Assembly: GCF_016863275.1 (NCBI RefSeq)
Contig: NZ_BOOO01000022.1
Span: forward strand, 186,001 to 250,000
Direction: 5' to 3'
DNA from: Planotetraspora mira
GTDB taxonomy: Bacteria; Actinomycetota; Actinomycetes; Streptosporangiales; Streptosporangiaceae
Length of the DNA: 64,000 nucleotides
A program made the position numbers and the translations under genes. Below are positions 51,791-60,286 of this stretch, piece after piece. The notes beneath the pieces were generated by a model, which was given only the letters and a program-made list of their open reading frames with translations, had not been told where the DNA came from and made no database searches. Numbering within the stretch: the stretch's first letter is position 1; each line of letters begins with the position of its first letter.

Positions 51791-51927
51791 GGACCTGATT
51801 GGCGGGCCCCCGAGCGGTCTCCGGCGCGGGCTTCCGGCGGGCTTCGAGACTGGAACGTTCCGCCTGAAACGTGGTCGAATGGCTCAGCACGACCGAGCCG
51901 CTCACACCTTCGCGATAATGTGCCGGA

Positions 51928-52404
51928 ATGACATACTTTTTCCTCTTATGTCTGATATTTGCGCCCTTTGTCTTTCTGTTGCTGGCCATTCGGCTGTCCT
52001 GGCGCGCCGTCCGCGCGCTCAAACGGCGGAGACTGCCGGGGCCGACACATGACTCGTCGCTGAAAGCGGCCATCGAGGTGGCCGCGATGTCGGTGATCGG
52101 CGCGGGCCTGTGCTGGACGGCGGGCGTGGGATCCGGTTTCTACCTTCTCGACCCCGACGAGATCTGCGACAGATCGCGGCTGTCTGGCTCCGCGGCGGGT
52201 TCGGACGTGGTCACCATCGAGGAGCACCTGTCGCTGCCCGTGCGCCAGACCTGCGTGTGGGCCGACGGCACCCGTTACGACCTCGTCCCCTCGTGGGTGA
52301 ATCCGATGATCGCCGTATTCCTCGTGGTGCTGGCCCTGAGCCTGGTGGTGTGCGTCGCCGGTCTCGTGACGCACCGGCGGCGCCTGCGGGCCGTACCGGA
52401 ATGA
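51928..52404 (+). CDS. Small membrane protein, three helices
   Basis: A 158-residue protein of unknown family: TM1 at the N-terminus (FFLLCLIFAPFVFLLLAIR), a basic RRRLPG loop, TM2 (AAMSVIGAGLCWTAGVGSGF), an exported loop with two Cys (near 80 and 108), TM3 (MIAVFLVVLALSLVVCVAGLV) and a basic tail. It follows the NRPS operon by 171 bp but may be independent of it. Ribosome site weak (GGA directly before ATG). Confidence 0.6.
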   Translation: MTYFFLLCLIFAPFVFLLLAIRLSWRAVRALKRRRLPGPTHDSSLKAAIEVAAMSVIGAGLCWTAGVGSGFYLLDPDEICDRSRLSGSAAGSDVVTIEEHLSLPVRQTCVWADGTRYDLVPSWVNPMIAVFLVVLALSLVVCVAGLVTHRRRLRAVPE

Positions 52405-52455
52405 CGAGAACCGACAAGCCCTCCACACCGGGAGCCTTTCAGAAGCCGGAACCTC

Positions 52456-53106
52456 TCACTGCGCGACTCGGATGCCGAGGGTCTGGGCGAGCATCGGCGC
52501 CAGGTCGAGCAGTTGCACGCCGCTGATCGTCGCACCGGCCAGCGAGTCGTACCCGTCCTTCACCCCCAAGCCCGTCGCCTGGGTGAAGTCGACCTTGCTC
52601 ATCCGCGCCTTGTCGAACCTCGTGCCCTCGAGCAGCGAGCCGGGGAAGGTCACATCGGTGAGCGTCGCGCCGGCGAAATCGACCTCGGCCATCCTGCAGT
52701 TCACGAACGACACCTCCCGCAGCGTCGCGCCGCGGAAGTTGAGCGAGTCGAGCTTGCAGTCGTGGAACACGACGCGGGTCATCTCCGCGCCGAACAACTG
52801 GATCCCCGCGAGCGCGCTCGCGACCACCTCGGCGTCCAGCCAGGTCGTCTCGCCGAGGTCGGAGCCCACCCATCTCACGGTGTGCATCCACACGTCGGCG
52901 AACCGCGCCCGCCGGTATCGGCCACTCGTGAAGGTCACCCCGGAGAACGCGCACTCGATGAACCGGGCGTCACCGGCGTCCGTCTCGTCGAAGGCGTTCC
53001 CGTCGAACAGTGCGGTGTCGTAGTCGCCGGAGGGGACCAGGCGCCCCGCGTGCGGTTCGAGATGCGCCGCGAACGGCAGGTCGTCACGTTCACGCGGTCG
53101 CGGCAT
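52456..53106 (-). CDS. Pentapeptide-repeat protein
   Basis: A 216-residue soluble protein with consecutive A(D/N)Fxx-type repeats (for example ARFIECAFSGVTF, LFGAEMTRVVF, LNFRGATLREVSF, VDFAGATLTDVTF, RFDKARMSKVDF) across residues about 35-190, expected to form a quadrilateral beta-helix. Some such proteins (Qnr, MfpA, AlbG, McbG) mimic DNA and protect DNA gyrase from inhibitors. Its position beside an NRPS locus is compatible with self-protection, but the family is large and mostly uncharacterised. GGAGGT lies 7 nt before the ATG. Confidence 0.88.
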   Translation of the reverse strand: MPRPRERDDLPFAAHLEPHAGRLVPSGDYDTALFDGNAFDETDAGDARFIECAFSGVTFTSGRYRRARFADVWMHTVRWVGSDLGETTWLDAEVVASALAGIQLFGAEMTRVVFHDCKLDSLNFRGATLREVSFVNCRMAEVDFAGATLTDVTFPGSLLEGTRFDKARMSKVDFTQATGLGVKDGYDSLAGATISGVQLLDLAPMLAQTLGIRVAQ

Positions 53107-53207
53107 GACCTACCTCCGTGCGGTCGGGGAAGACGTGGATCGATCGTAGTGACCGGCCGCGCCGGAGGTGATCGCAGGGCGGCCTGCACGGCAGGCCGCC
53201 GAGGGGG

Positions 53208-53930
53208 TCACTGGGCGGATTCGACGCCCTCCACGATGGCCTTGGTCATCTTCACCCCTGCCGCGCCCTTGTCCTTGCCGCTGGAGTTGTACAGCGTGGT
53301 CACCACGGCGTTGCCCACCCGCGCGGCGACGAGCGTGGTGCCGCCCTGCCAGGCCGGGGAGGTCTCGACCGCCTTGATCGCCTCGTCGCCCATGCCGGGG
53401 ACGGCGGTCCTAACGATCTTGACCTTGGCCGTCATCCCATCCGATTTGTCGGTGAAGGAGGCACATGAGCCGAACGCCTTCCGGAGCGCCGACATCACCT
53501 TCTTGGCGTTGTCGCCGTGGAAGGTGTCGATCTCCTGCGCGAACTGCCCGCTCTGGCCGGGGCCCGTGTAGTCGTTCTGCGCGAAGCCGGCGCCCTCGAT
53601 CCCGGAGGCCCGGATCCATGCGGTCTGCAAGAGGATCCCGCACACCTTGCTCCGCGGCACGGTGCTGGTCGAGTCCTCCGTGAGAATGTCGCCGGAGTTG
53701 CGCGCGCCGTCGGAGTTGAGCTTGAAGCCCTTCGGCATCGCGTCGGCGGCGAGCAGCATCGCGTTCAGCTCGGTCCCCGTCAGGACTTTCTCGACCGGCG
53801 CCTTGGCCGGGGGCGTGGCCGGGTTCTCGCTGCCGGCGGTGCCCCCGCAACCGCCTGCAGCGAGAACGACCAGGCCGGCGGCGGCGAGGAGCGCGCCCAT
53901 CCGGAGGGGGTTGTCGGCGAAGGTCTTCAT
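53208..53930 (-). CDS. Secreted lipoprotein, sensor-domain-like
   Basis: A 240-residue lipoprotein: signal helix MGALLAAAGLVVLAAGGC with lipobox (LAAGGC), a Thr/Pro/Ala linker, then a domain with one Cys pair (KVCGIL near 105, GSCASF near 160) and PGMGDEAIKAV ... VAARVGNAVVTTLYNSSG. This resembles the extracellular domain of mycobacterial PknH-type kinases, a sensor fold. GGAGA lies 9 nt before the chosen ATG; the longer frame lacks support. Ligand unknown. It is divergent from the second methyltransferase. Confidence 0.75.
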   Translation of the reverse strand: MKTFADNPLRMGALLAAAGLVVLAAGGCGGTAGSENPATPPAKAPVEKVLTGTELNAMLLAADAMPKGFKLNSDGARNSGDILTEDSTSTVPRSKVCGILLQTAWIRASGIEGAGFAQNDYTGPGQSGQFAQEIDTFHGDNAKKVMSALRKAFGSCASFTDKSDGMTAKVKIVRTAVPGMGDEAIKAVETSPAWQGGTTLVAARVGNAVVTTLYNSSGKDKGAAGVKMTKAIVEGVESAQ

Positions 53931-54141
53931 TTCGGGTTCTCCAGACGTACGACCGCCGTTGACGAGATCAACCGGGCGCTTTATTCGTTGCTGTGATTGC
54001 CTAGCCAAGCAGATGTGCATTGAATTTACAACTATCCCGCTTGTTCCTTCAATGTGCGCTTACGGGTAGGCTTCCCGACATCCGACGCGAATTGAGGACC
54101 GGATACAGCGGGACGAGCGCCGGAGCGGAGAGGGGCCGAGC

Positions 54142-56043
54142 GTGCAGGACGAAGCGACGGTGAGCGCCACGGACATCGCCCGGCTCGCAGGAGTCGGCCG
54201 GGCGGCGGTGAGCAACTGGCGTCGCAGGCATCCCGACTTCCCGCAGCCCGTGGGCGGTACGCCGATCAGTCCTGTCTTCGCCCTGCCCGAGGTGGAGACG
54301 TGGCTTCGCGACCAGGGCAAGCTCCGCGAGCTTCCGGTCGAGGAGTGGGCCTGGCAACAACTGCGCGCGGAAGCCGGCGACGATCTGCAACTGGGCGGGG
54401 TGCTCGCCGCCGCGGGAGACGCGCTGGTGAAGGAACATGCCGGTGAGACGGTTCCCGGCCCGTCCGCGGCACCGCCCCCGAGGAGCGGCGCGGCCGAGGC
54501 GGTGGCCGACCTGGCGGCCGAGTGGGGGGCCTCCCCGGCGTTCGAGTTCCTCCTGGGCCGCTACTGGGAGGCGCAGGGCCGTCGTGCCTCAGCCACTCCC
54601 CCGGAGGTCGCCGCGGTGATGGCGGCGCTCGCCGGTGACGCCGCGACCGTCCTCGATCCGGCCTGCGGGACCGGCGAACTACTCGTGGCCGCCGCCGAGA
54701 ACGGCGCCGCGCGTCGGTTGCTCGGGCAGGAGGCCGACTCCGGCACCACTGCCCTGGCCACCGTACGGCTGGCCCTGCGGCACGACGACGCGGCCATCCG
54801 GACGGGGGACTCCCTGCGTGCCGACGCCTTCCCGGACGTGCTGGCCGACGCGGTGTTGTGCGACCCGCCCTTCCACGTGCGGACCTGGGGACACGAGGAA
54901 CTGACCGCGGACCCGCGCTGGGAGTACGGCCTGCCTCCCCGCCTGGAGCCCGAACTGGCCTGGGTGCAGCACGCGCTGGCCCACGTGGCCCCCGGCGGAC
55001 GGGCCGTGGTCCTGATGCCCGCGGTGGCGGCGGGCCGCAGATCGGGCCGCAGGATCCGGGCCCAACTGCTGCGCACGGGGGCGCTGCGCGCCGTCATCGC
55101 GCTCTCCGCGGCCCAGCACGTGTGGGTGCTGCAGCGCCCGGAGGGCGGCACACCGGCCACCCTCCTCATGATCGACGACGCCGACCAGGAGACGATCGTC
55201 TCGACCTGGGAGACCTACCGGAACGACCCGGAGCACGACGAGCCGGGAGTCAGCCGGGCCGTGCCGATCATCGACCTCCTCGACGAGGACGTGGACCTCA
55301 CCCCGGCCCCTCACCTGTCCGCCACCGGATCGGAACGGACGGCGGAGCGGTTCCTGGAGACCCACGACCGGCTGACCGCGCTGCTCGAGAGGCTCGGCGG
55401 GCTGCTGCCCGCCGTACGTCCGTCGGTGGATCAGGAGGAGTCGCCGTCCGTCCTGATCGCCGAACTCGCCCGGATCGGATATCTCACGATCCACCAGGCG
55501 CCGTTGCGCAGGGACCAGGAAGAGGTCGCCGGCGACGGGCAACCGCTGCTCACCGTCGAGGACGTCATCGAGGGACGGGCCGCCTCGGCGCGTGCGACGC
55601 CCGCGGACGGACGCTGGATCGCGACCCGTGCCGGTGACATCGTGATCGCGGCGGCCGCCCACCGCTTCGCGGCCCGGGTCGTGGAGGGCGACGGCGCCCT
55701 GCTCGGTCCGCAACTGTCCTTGCTGCGGGTAGACCCGGAACGGCTCGACCCGTACTTCCTCGCCGGAGTGCTGGGCAGTTCCGCCAACGCGCGCACGTCG
55801 ACCGTGCAGACGACGGGGACCACCGGCCGGGTGGACATCCGGCGCGCGCGGATGCCCCGGCTGCCGATCGAAGAGCAGCGCCGCTACGGCGTCGCGTTCC
55901 GGCGGATGGCGGAGTTCGAGTCCGCCCTGCGGTCCAGCGTCGCCCTCGGGGAGGAGATGGCCCGGCTCCTGGCCGACGGAACGGCCGACGGAACGCTCGT
56001 CCCTGCTCCGGGTGAGGTCCCCGTCCACTGGCCGTCGATCTGA
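54142..56043 (+). CDS. HTH-fused N6-adenine DNA methyltransferase (copy 2)
   Basis: A 633-residue paralogue of the protein at 14312-16435. The N-terminal helix-turn-helix (TDIARLAGVGRAAVSNWRRR) and FALPEVETWL segment are nearly the same as in copy 1. Catalytic motifs are LDPACGTGE (SAM, about 172) and CDPPF (about 240). The insert of copy 1 is absent. The C-terminus again resembles an HsdS half (LLGPQLSLLRVD ... RRARMPRLPIEEQRRYGVAFRRM). The GTG start was chosen as GAGAGGGG lies just upstream. A Ser/Thr kinase gene follows 216 bp later in the same direction. No restriction gene is present. Confidence 0.88.
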   Translation: MQDEATVSATDIARLAGVGRAAVSNWRRRHPDFPQPVGGTPISPVFALPEVETWLRDQGKLRELPVEEWAWQQLRAEAGDDLQLGGVLAAAGDALVKEHAGETVPGPSAAPPPRSGAAEAVADLAAEWGASPAFEFLLGRYWEAQGRRASATPPEVAAVMAALAGDAATVLDPACGTGELLVAAAENGAARRLLGQEADSGTTALATVRLALRHDDAAIRTGDSLRADAFPDVLADAVLCDPPFHVRTWGHEELTADPRWEYGLPPRLEPELAWVQHALAHVAPGGRAVVLMPAVAAGRRSGRRIRAQLLRTGALRAVIALSAAQHVWVLQRPEGGTPATLLMIDDADQETIVSTWETYRNDPEHDEPGVSRAVPIIDLLDEDVDLTPAPHLSATGSERTAERFLETHDRLTALLERLGGLLPAVRPSVDQEESPSVLIAELARIGYLTIHQAPLRRDQEEVAGDGQPLLTVEDVIEGRAASARATPADGRWIATRAGDIVIAAAAHRFAARVVEGDGALLGPQLSLLRVDPERLDPYFLAGVLGSSANARTSTVQTTGTTGRVDIRRARMPRLPIEEQRRYGVAFRRMAEFESALRSSVALGEEMARLLADGTADGTLVPAPGEVPVHWPSI

Positions 56044-56259
56044 CGGTCCGGCGCCCACCCGGCCCACGGGTGAACCGCGTCGCGTGAGCGGTTCGCGCCC
56101 GTTCGCCGGCCGGGTCTCGACGGCTGGGTGAACGGTGAGTGACGCCACCGCGGAGCGCGATACCGTCTGTGCAGGCTTCGGGCGATTCGCCCCGCCGCGT
56201 GCCTCGGCGGCCGCGACGAAGCCGGGCTGGACGACGCCTCTGCGGTGAGGAGACGGAAC

Positions 56260-57717
56260 GTGGGGCACCACACGGTTCTGGCCGGACGCTACGCACTGCT
56301 GACGCCGATCGGCCGCGGCGGCATGGGCCAGGTCTGGGAAGGGCAGGACCAGCGGCTCGGACGCCGGGTCGCGGTCAAGATCCTCACCCGTGAAGTCCTC
56401 GCGGACCGCGCCGAGCCGAACGACCTGGTGCGCAGGTTCGCCCGCGAGGCGGCCGTCATGGCGGGTCTGCAACACCCCGGCGTCCCCGCCGTGTACGACG
56501 CGGGGACCTACGACGGCGGGCTCTTCCTCGTCCTGGAGTTGATCGACGGCTGCACGCTCGGCGACCTCATCGCGGAGCAGGGGCCGCTCCCGGTCGCCTG
56601 GGCGGCCGGGATCGCGGCCCAGATGGCGGCGGTGCTCACCTCGGCCCACGAACGCGGGTTCGTCCACAGGGACGTGAAGCCGCAGAACGTCATGCTCACC
56701 CGGGACGGAACCGTCAAGGTCCTCGACTTCGGCGTCGCCGCCGTGCTCGACCAGGCCGGGATGTTACGGATCACGAGCACGGGAGAGACCATCGGCACTC
56801 TCGCGTACATGGCGCCCGAGCAGTTGCACAGCCGGGACGCCACCCCGCGCACCGACCTCTACGCCCTGGGCTGCGTCCTGTACGAGATGCTCGCCGGCGC
56901 GCCGATGTTCGAGGCGACCTCGCCTGGCGCCCTGATCCACAAGCATCTCTCGCAGGTCCCCGCGCCCCTGCTCCGCGAGGACGTGCACCCCGAGTTGGAG
57001 ACGCTGGTCATGCAGTTGCTGGAGAAGGAACCGGCGCAGCGGCCCGCGGACGCCGAGGAGACCTACGGCCGGCTCCTGCCGTACGTGGCGGAACCGGGGC
57101 CGCTCGGCGACGTCGATCCGGTCGCGAACGGGCAGAGCGGCATGCACCTCTACTCGCGCGTGCTCGTCCGGCTCTCCGGGGCGGCGGGCGCTCCGCACGC
57201 CGGGAGTGTGCACGACGCGGGTTCATCGGGCTCGGGATACGCCGGTCGCCCGTGGCCCGGGCCGGACGAAGTCCCTTCGGCTCCCCGGGCGCGGAGAGCC
57301 GCCAGGACGACGCGCGATCCGTACGGCACGAGCTCCCGCTGGTACGGGGCCGAACCGTCGGTCCCCCGCGGCGCCCGCTGGACGTTCACGCACAGCCTGT
57401 GGATCGCCCCGACCCTGCTGTTCGGCGCGGGCGCCTGGATGTCCTTCGCGTACATCGCGGCCCGGCACCGGCGGTTGTCGTGGCTGGTCGTCACGGCCGT
57501 CTATCTCGTGTTGCCGGTCACCGCGTTCGCGCTGATCGACACCGGACCGGAGCCGACGAACCCGCTCGAGAACGACCCTCTTCAGACCACGATCGGCGTG
57601 GTCATGATCCTCCTGCTGTGGCCCGCCGGATTCATCCACGCCCTCTGGGTCAACGTGACCGTCCGATTGCCGCTGCGCGGTCGCATGGAGGATGAGGCGT
57701 CACGGCGCCGCATGTGA
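56260..57717 (+). CDS. Ser/Thr protein kinase with C-terminal membrane segment (copy 2)
   Basis: A 485-residue kinase: [37 protein letters not shown] and [15 protein letters not shown] within residues 1-270. It is closely related to the kinase at 13380-14270, including a shared tail motif ([15 protein letters not shown] versus PSPGRMYARMVGRV). Unlike copy 1 it continues with a Pro/Arg/Ser-rich linker and three membrane helices ([56 protein letters not shown]). The GTG start has GGAG 7 nt upstream. It probably works with the preceding methyltransferase gene. Confidence 0.9.
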   Translation: MGHHTVLAGRYALLTPIGRGGMGQVWEGQDQRLGRRVAVKILTREVLADRAEPNDLVRRFAREAAVMAGLQHPGVPAVYDAGTYDGGLFLVLELIDGCTLGDLIAEQGPLPVAWAAGIAAQMAAVLTSAHERGFVHRDVKPQNVMLTRDGTVKVLDFGVAAVLDQAGMLRITSTGETIGTLAYMAPEQLHSRDATPRTDLYALGCVLYEMLAGAPMFEATSPGALIHKHLSQVPAPLLREDVHPELETLVMQLLEKEPAQRPADAEETYGRLLPYVAEPGPLGDVDPVANGQSGMHLYSRVLVRLSGAAGAPHAGSVHDAGSSGSGYAGRPWPGPDEVPSAPRARRAARTTRDPYGTSSRWYGAEPSVPRGARWTFTHSLWIAPTLLFGAGAWMSFAYIAARHRRLSWLVVTAVYLVLPVTAFALIDTGPEPTNPLENDPLQTTIGVVMILLLWPAGFIHALWVNVTVRLPLRGRMEDEASRRRM

Positions 57718-57799
57718 ACGGCGTCCGCGGATCCGCGACGACGGCGCGCAGACGGTCGCGGCGGTCGTCGGCCAGGAGGCCGGCCTTTAGAGTTCATGG

Positions 57800-58543
57800 A
57801 TGCGGCTGACGATCCTGGGCGGATGCGGCGTGTGGCCGGGGGCGGGCCAGGCCTGCAGCGGTTATCTCGTGGAGCACGACGGGTTCACGCTACTCGTCGA
57901 TCCCGGATATGCGACGGTGCCGCGACTGCTGGAACGGATCACCGCCGATCAGGTGGACGCCGTGTTCATCAGTCACGGACATCCCGATCACTGCGCCGAC
58001 CTGAACCCGCTGTTGCGGGCGCGTGCGTTGCGTGAGGACCCGCCGGCGCCACTGCCGGTGTACTCGCTGCCCGCCGCCCTGGATGCGGTACTCGCGCTGG
58101 ACCGCCCGGGGATGCTGACCGACGCCTACGCCCTGCGCGAGTTCACCGCCGGAGACCGGCTCGACATCGGCCCGTTCCACGCGCAGACCCGTCTGCTGCC
58201 GCACTCGGCGCCCAACGCCGGCATACGGCTGACCGCGGACGAGCGGGTGCTCGCGTACACCGGCGACACCGGCCCGAGCCCCGAGGTGGTGAATCTGGCG
58301 CGCGGAGCCGACCTGCTTCTGGCCGAGGCCACCTATGTGGACCGGGTCCCGGAGGATTCGCGGCGCCACCTGTCGAGCGCCCGCCAGGCGGCCCGGCACG
58401 CCAGGGAGGCAGACGCCCGGCACCTGTTGCTGACTCATCTGCAGCCGGGAACAGACGTCGCAGCCGCGCGAGCCGCAGCCGGAGCCGAATACGACGGCGA
58501 GATCGGCATCGCCGCTTCCGGCCTCGTCGTCGATCTTTCCTGA
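57800..58543 (+). CDS. Metallo-beta-lactamase-fold hydrolase
   Basis: A 247-residue cytoplasmic metal-dependent hydrolase. The metal site HGHPDHCADLNPL is complete (HxHxDH), with later LLPHSAPNAG, TGDTGPS and the C-terminal LLTHLQPG supplying the remaining His/Asp ligands. It resembles tRNase Z-like and cyclic-nucleotide phosphodiesterase-like members, but substrate is unknown. It lies 82 bp after the copy 2 kinase in the same direction and may be in the same transcription unit. Confidence 0.85.
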   Translation: MRLTILGGCGVWPGAGQACSGYLVEHDGFTLLVDPGYATVPRLLERITADQVDAVFISHGHPDHCADLNPLLRARALREDPPAPLPVYSLPAALDAVLALDRPGMLTDAYALREFTAGDRLDIGPFHAQTRLLPHSAPNAGIRLTADERVLAYTGDTGPSPEVVNLARGADLLLAEATYVDRVPEDSRRHLSSARQAARHAREADARHLLLTHLQPGTDVAAARAAAGAEYDGEIGIAASGLVVDLS

Positions 58544-58629
58544 GCACGGCGTGGGCGTCGGAGATGACCAACCGCACCCCCGACAGGCCGCGGTCGTACT
58601 GTCGACCCCGTTATCGAGGAGGACCTCTG

Positions 58630-59295
58630 ATGCGCAGCGTGACCTGTTCGATGAGCGTCTCACTTGACGGCTACATCGTCGGTCCGGACGGCGGCTTCGA
58701 CTGGACGGCGCCCGACGAGGAGGTCTTCCGCTTCGTCACCGACGAGATACGACAGGTCGGCGTCCACCTGTTGGGACGGCGGCTGTACGAGACGATGTTG
58801 TACTGGGAGACCGCCGACCAGGATCCGTCGCTCGACGAGTCGATGCTCGTGTGGGCCGCGCTCTGGAAGCCGCTCCCGAAGGTGGTGTTCTCCACCACGC
58901 TGTCGGCGGTGCAGGGCAATGCCCGCCTGGCCTCCGGCGGCCTGGCGGAGGAGATCGAACGGTTGCGCGCCGAGCCGGGAGAGGGTGACATCGCGATCGG
59001 CGGCGCGACTCTCGCCGCCGAGGCGGCCGCATCGGGTCTGATCGACGAGTACCGGGCCCGGGTCTGTCCGGTGCTGGTCGGCGGTGGCATTCCGTTCTTT
59101 CCCCAGCGCGAGCGCCGGGTTGATCTCGAACTCGTCGAGACCCGCACCTTCGACTCAAGAGTCGTCTACCTGCGCTACCGCGTGGCGCGATTGGTCCTTT
59201 GGTCCACGACTGGCCCACAGACAGTGAGCGTCAATGAGAACGGGCGGGACTCCATGAGATTGGAGACCCGCCCGTTTATACGTTGTTCGCCCTGA
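58630..59295 (+). CDS. Dihydrofolate-reductase-fold protein (RibD C-terminal type)
   Basis: A 221-residue protein of the YwjB/RibD_C class: MRSVTCSMSVSLDGYIVGPDG, VHLLGRRLYETMLYWET, KVVFSTTLSAVQGNARL, DIAIGGATLAAEAAASGLIDEYRARVCPVLVGGG and PFFP. The start has GAGGAGG 6-7 nt upstream. Typical proteins end near VVYLRYRVAR; here the frame continues about 30 more codons through a terminator hairpin, so the natural stop may be lost. It would be a reductase of unknown substrate. Confidence 0.82.
   Translation: MRSVTCSMSVSLDGYIVGPDGGFDWTAPDEEVFRFVTDEIRQVGVHLLGRRLYETMLYWETADQDPSLDESMLVWAALWKPLPKVVFSTTLSAVQGNARLASGGLAEEIERLRAEPGEGDIAIGGATLAAEAAASGLIDEYRARVCPVLVGGGIPFFPQRERRVDLELVETRTFDSRVVYLRYRVARLVLWSTTGPQTVSVNENGRDSMRLETRPFIRCSP
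59239..59276 (+). terminator. Hairpin with TTT tail at the end of the reductase-like gene
   Basis: AACGGGCGGG (59239-59248) pairs with CCCGCCCGTT (59267-59276); an inner TCCA/TGGA pair extends it. It is followed by TATACGTTGTT. The reading frame of the upstream gene runs through it and stops at 59295. Confidence 0.7.
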
Positions 59296-59323
59296 TCAGC
59301 AGCTGTTTTCGCTGGTCAGGATC

Positions 59324-59398
59324 TGGTGCCCCCTGCAAGATTCGAACTTGCGCTCCCGGCTCCGGAGGCCGGTGCTCTATCCCCTGAGCTAAGGGGGC
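59324..59398 (-). tRNA. tRNA-Arg (anticodon CCG)
   Basis: On the minus strand the cloverleaf is complete: acceptor GCCCCCT pairing with AGGGGGC, D arm GCTC/GAGC, anticodon stem CCGGC/GCCGG with loop CTCCGGA (anticodon CCG), T arm GCAAG-TTCGAAT-CTTGC, discriminator A and an encoded CCA (59326-59324). It decodes CGG, a frequent codon in this genome. Confidence 0.95.
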
Positions 59399-59540
59399 TC
59401 AACAACGTGACAAGGCTACCAGCACTCGCGGGGCGATCTCACCACGATATGAGGCCCTCAGGGGCTCCCCCACATTCAGATCCTCAAAACGACACGCCAA
59501 CCCCCGCGCAGGGGTTAGCTTGGCGGCCGTGGGTGAGCTT

Positions 59541-59921
59541 ATGGGGCGAGTGCTGGTCGTGGATGACGACGAGGTCATCCGGCAGCTGATCGCGGTCAAC
59601 CTGACCTTGGAAGGGTTCGAGGTCGAGACCGCTTACGACGGACAGGACTGCCTGGATCGTGTCCACGACGTCGATCCGGACGTCATCACCCTCGACGTCA
59701 TGATGCCGCGCCTCGACGGCTGGGAGACCGCGACCAGGCTGCGGGCCGATCAGAGCACCCGCCACATCAAGGTCGTCCTGATCACCGCCCGCGCGCAGGA
59801 GGACGACAGACGGCGGGGCCTCGGCATCGGCGTCGACGCCTACCTCACCAAGCCGTTCGACCCGGCCGAGCTGATCGAGCTCGTGCGTGACCTCGCCAAG
59901 GGCGCCGGCCCGGCCGAGTGA
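59541..59921 (+). CDS. Single-domain response regulator (CheY-like)
   Basis: A 126-residue receiver domain with no output domain: VLVVDDDEVIRQL (acidic pair), the phospho-acceptor TLDVMMPRLDGWE, VVLITARAQ (Thr switch) and YLTKPFDPAEL (Lys). Such proteins are phosphorylated by a histidine kinase and relay the signal by protein contact. No kinase is adjacent. The start is the ATG at 59541 with GGTGAG just upstream; a GTG four codons earlier is possible. It is divergent from the tRNA gene. Confidence 0.93.
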   Translation: MGRVLVVDDDEVIRQLIAVNLTLEGFEVETAYDGQDCLDRVHDVDPDVITLDVMMPRLDGWETATRLRADQSTRHIKVVLITARAQEDDRRRGLGIGVDAYLTKPFDPAELIELVRDLAKGAGPAE

Positions 59922-60129
59922 CGAGTCGCATTCCGGCAATCAGCACTTGAGATGCCTTTACCGGCAATACGGTGAATAAGGCGATTAATAGGGTAGGCCC
60001 GCAACAAAGGGACTGAGGCAGCCGACCATCGCATTCCGGCGGCTGACCCTGCGATCCCGATGCCTCTGCACGCCCTTCGAGCCAGCTCACGTCAGCAGAG
60101 CCCATTCCAGCTTGATTCAGCTCCGCACA

Positions 60130-60209
60130 CCTCCGAGCGCCTCTGAGCATCTCTGAACATCTCTGAAACATCTCTGAGCGCCTCGGAGCACTCTGAGCAC
60201 CTCTGGATG
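60130..60209. repeat. Eight 10-bp direct repeats in the 59922-60286 gap
   Basis: Units of about 10 bp (one 11, one 9) with consensus YCTCTGAGCR start at 60130 and end near 60209, for example CCTCTGAGCA, TCTCTGAACA, TCTCTGAGCG. The 365-bp gap between the response regulator and the next gene holds no convincing ORF. An AT-richer stretch near 59965-60000 (TACGGTGAATAAGGCGATTAATAGG) may be the promoter. Confidence 0.75.
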
Positions 60210-60286
60210 CGAACCGCACAGGTCAGTGGCGTACAGGGCTGTGGCCGTGAGCCGGTGACCGAACCAGCGACGGGGAGGGAATCTCG

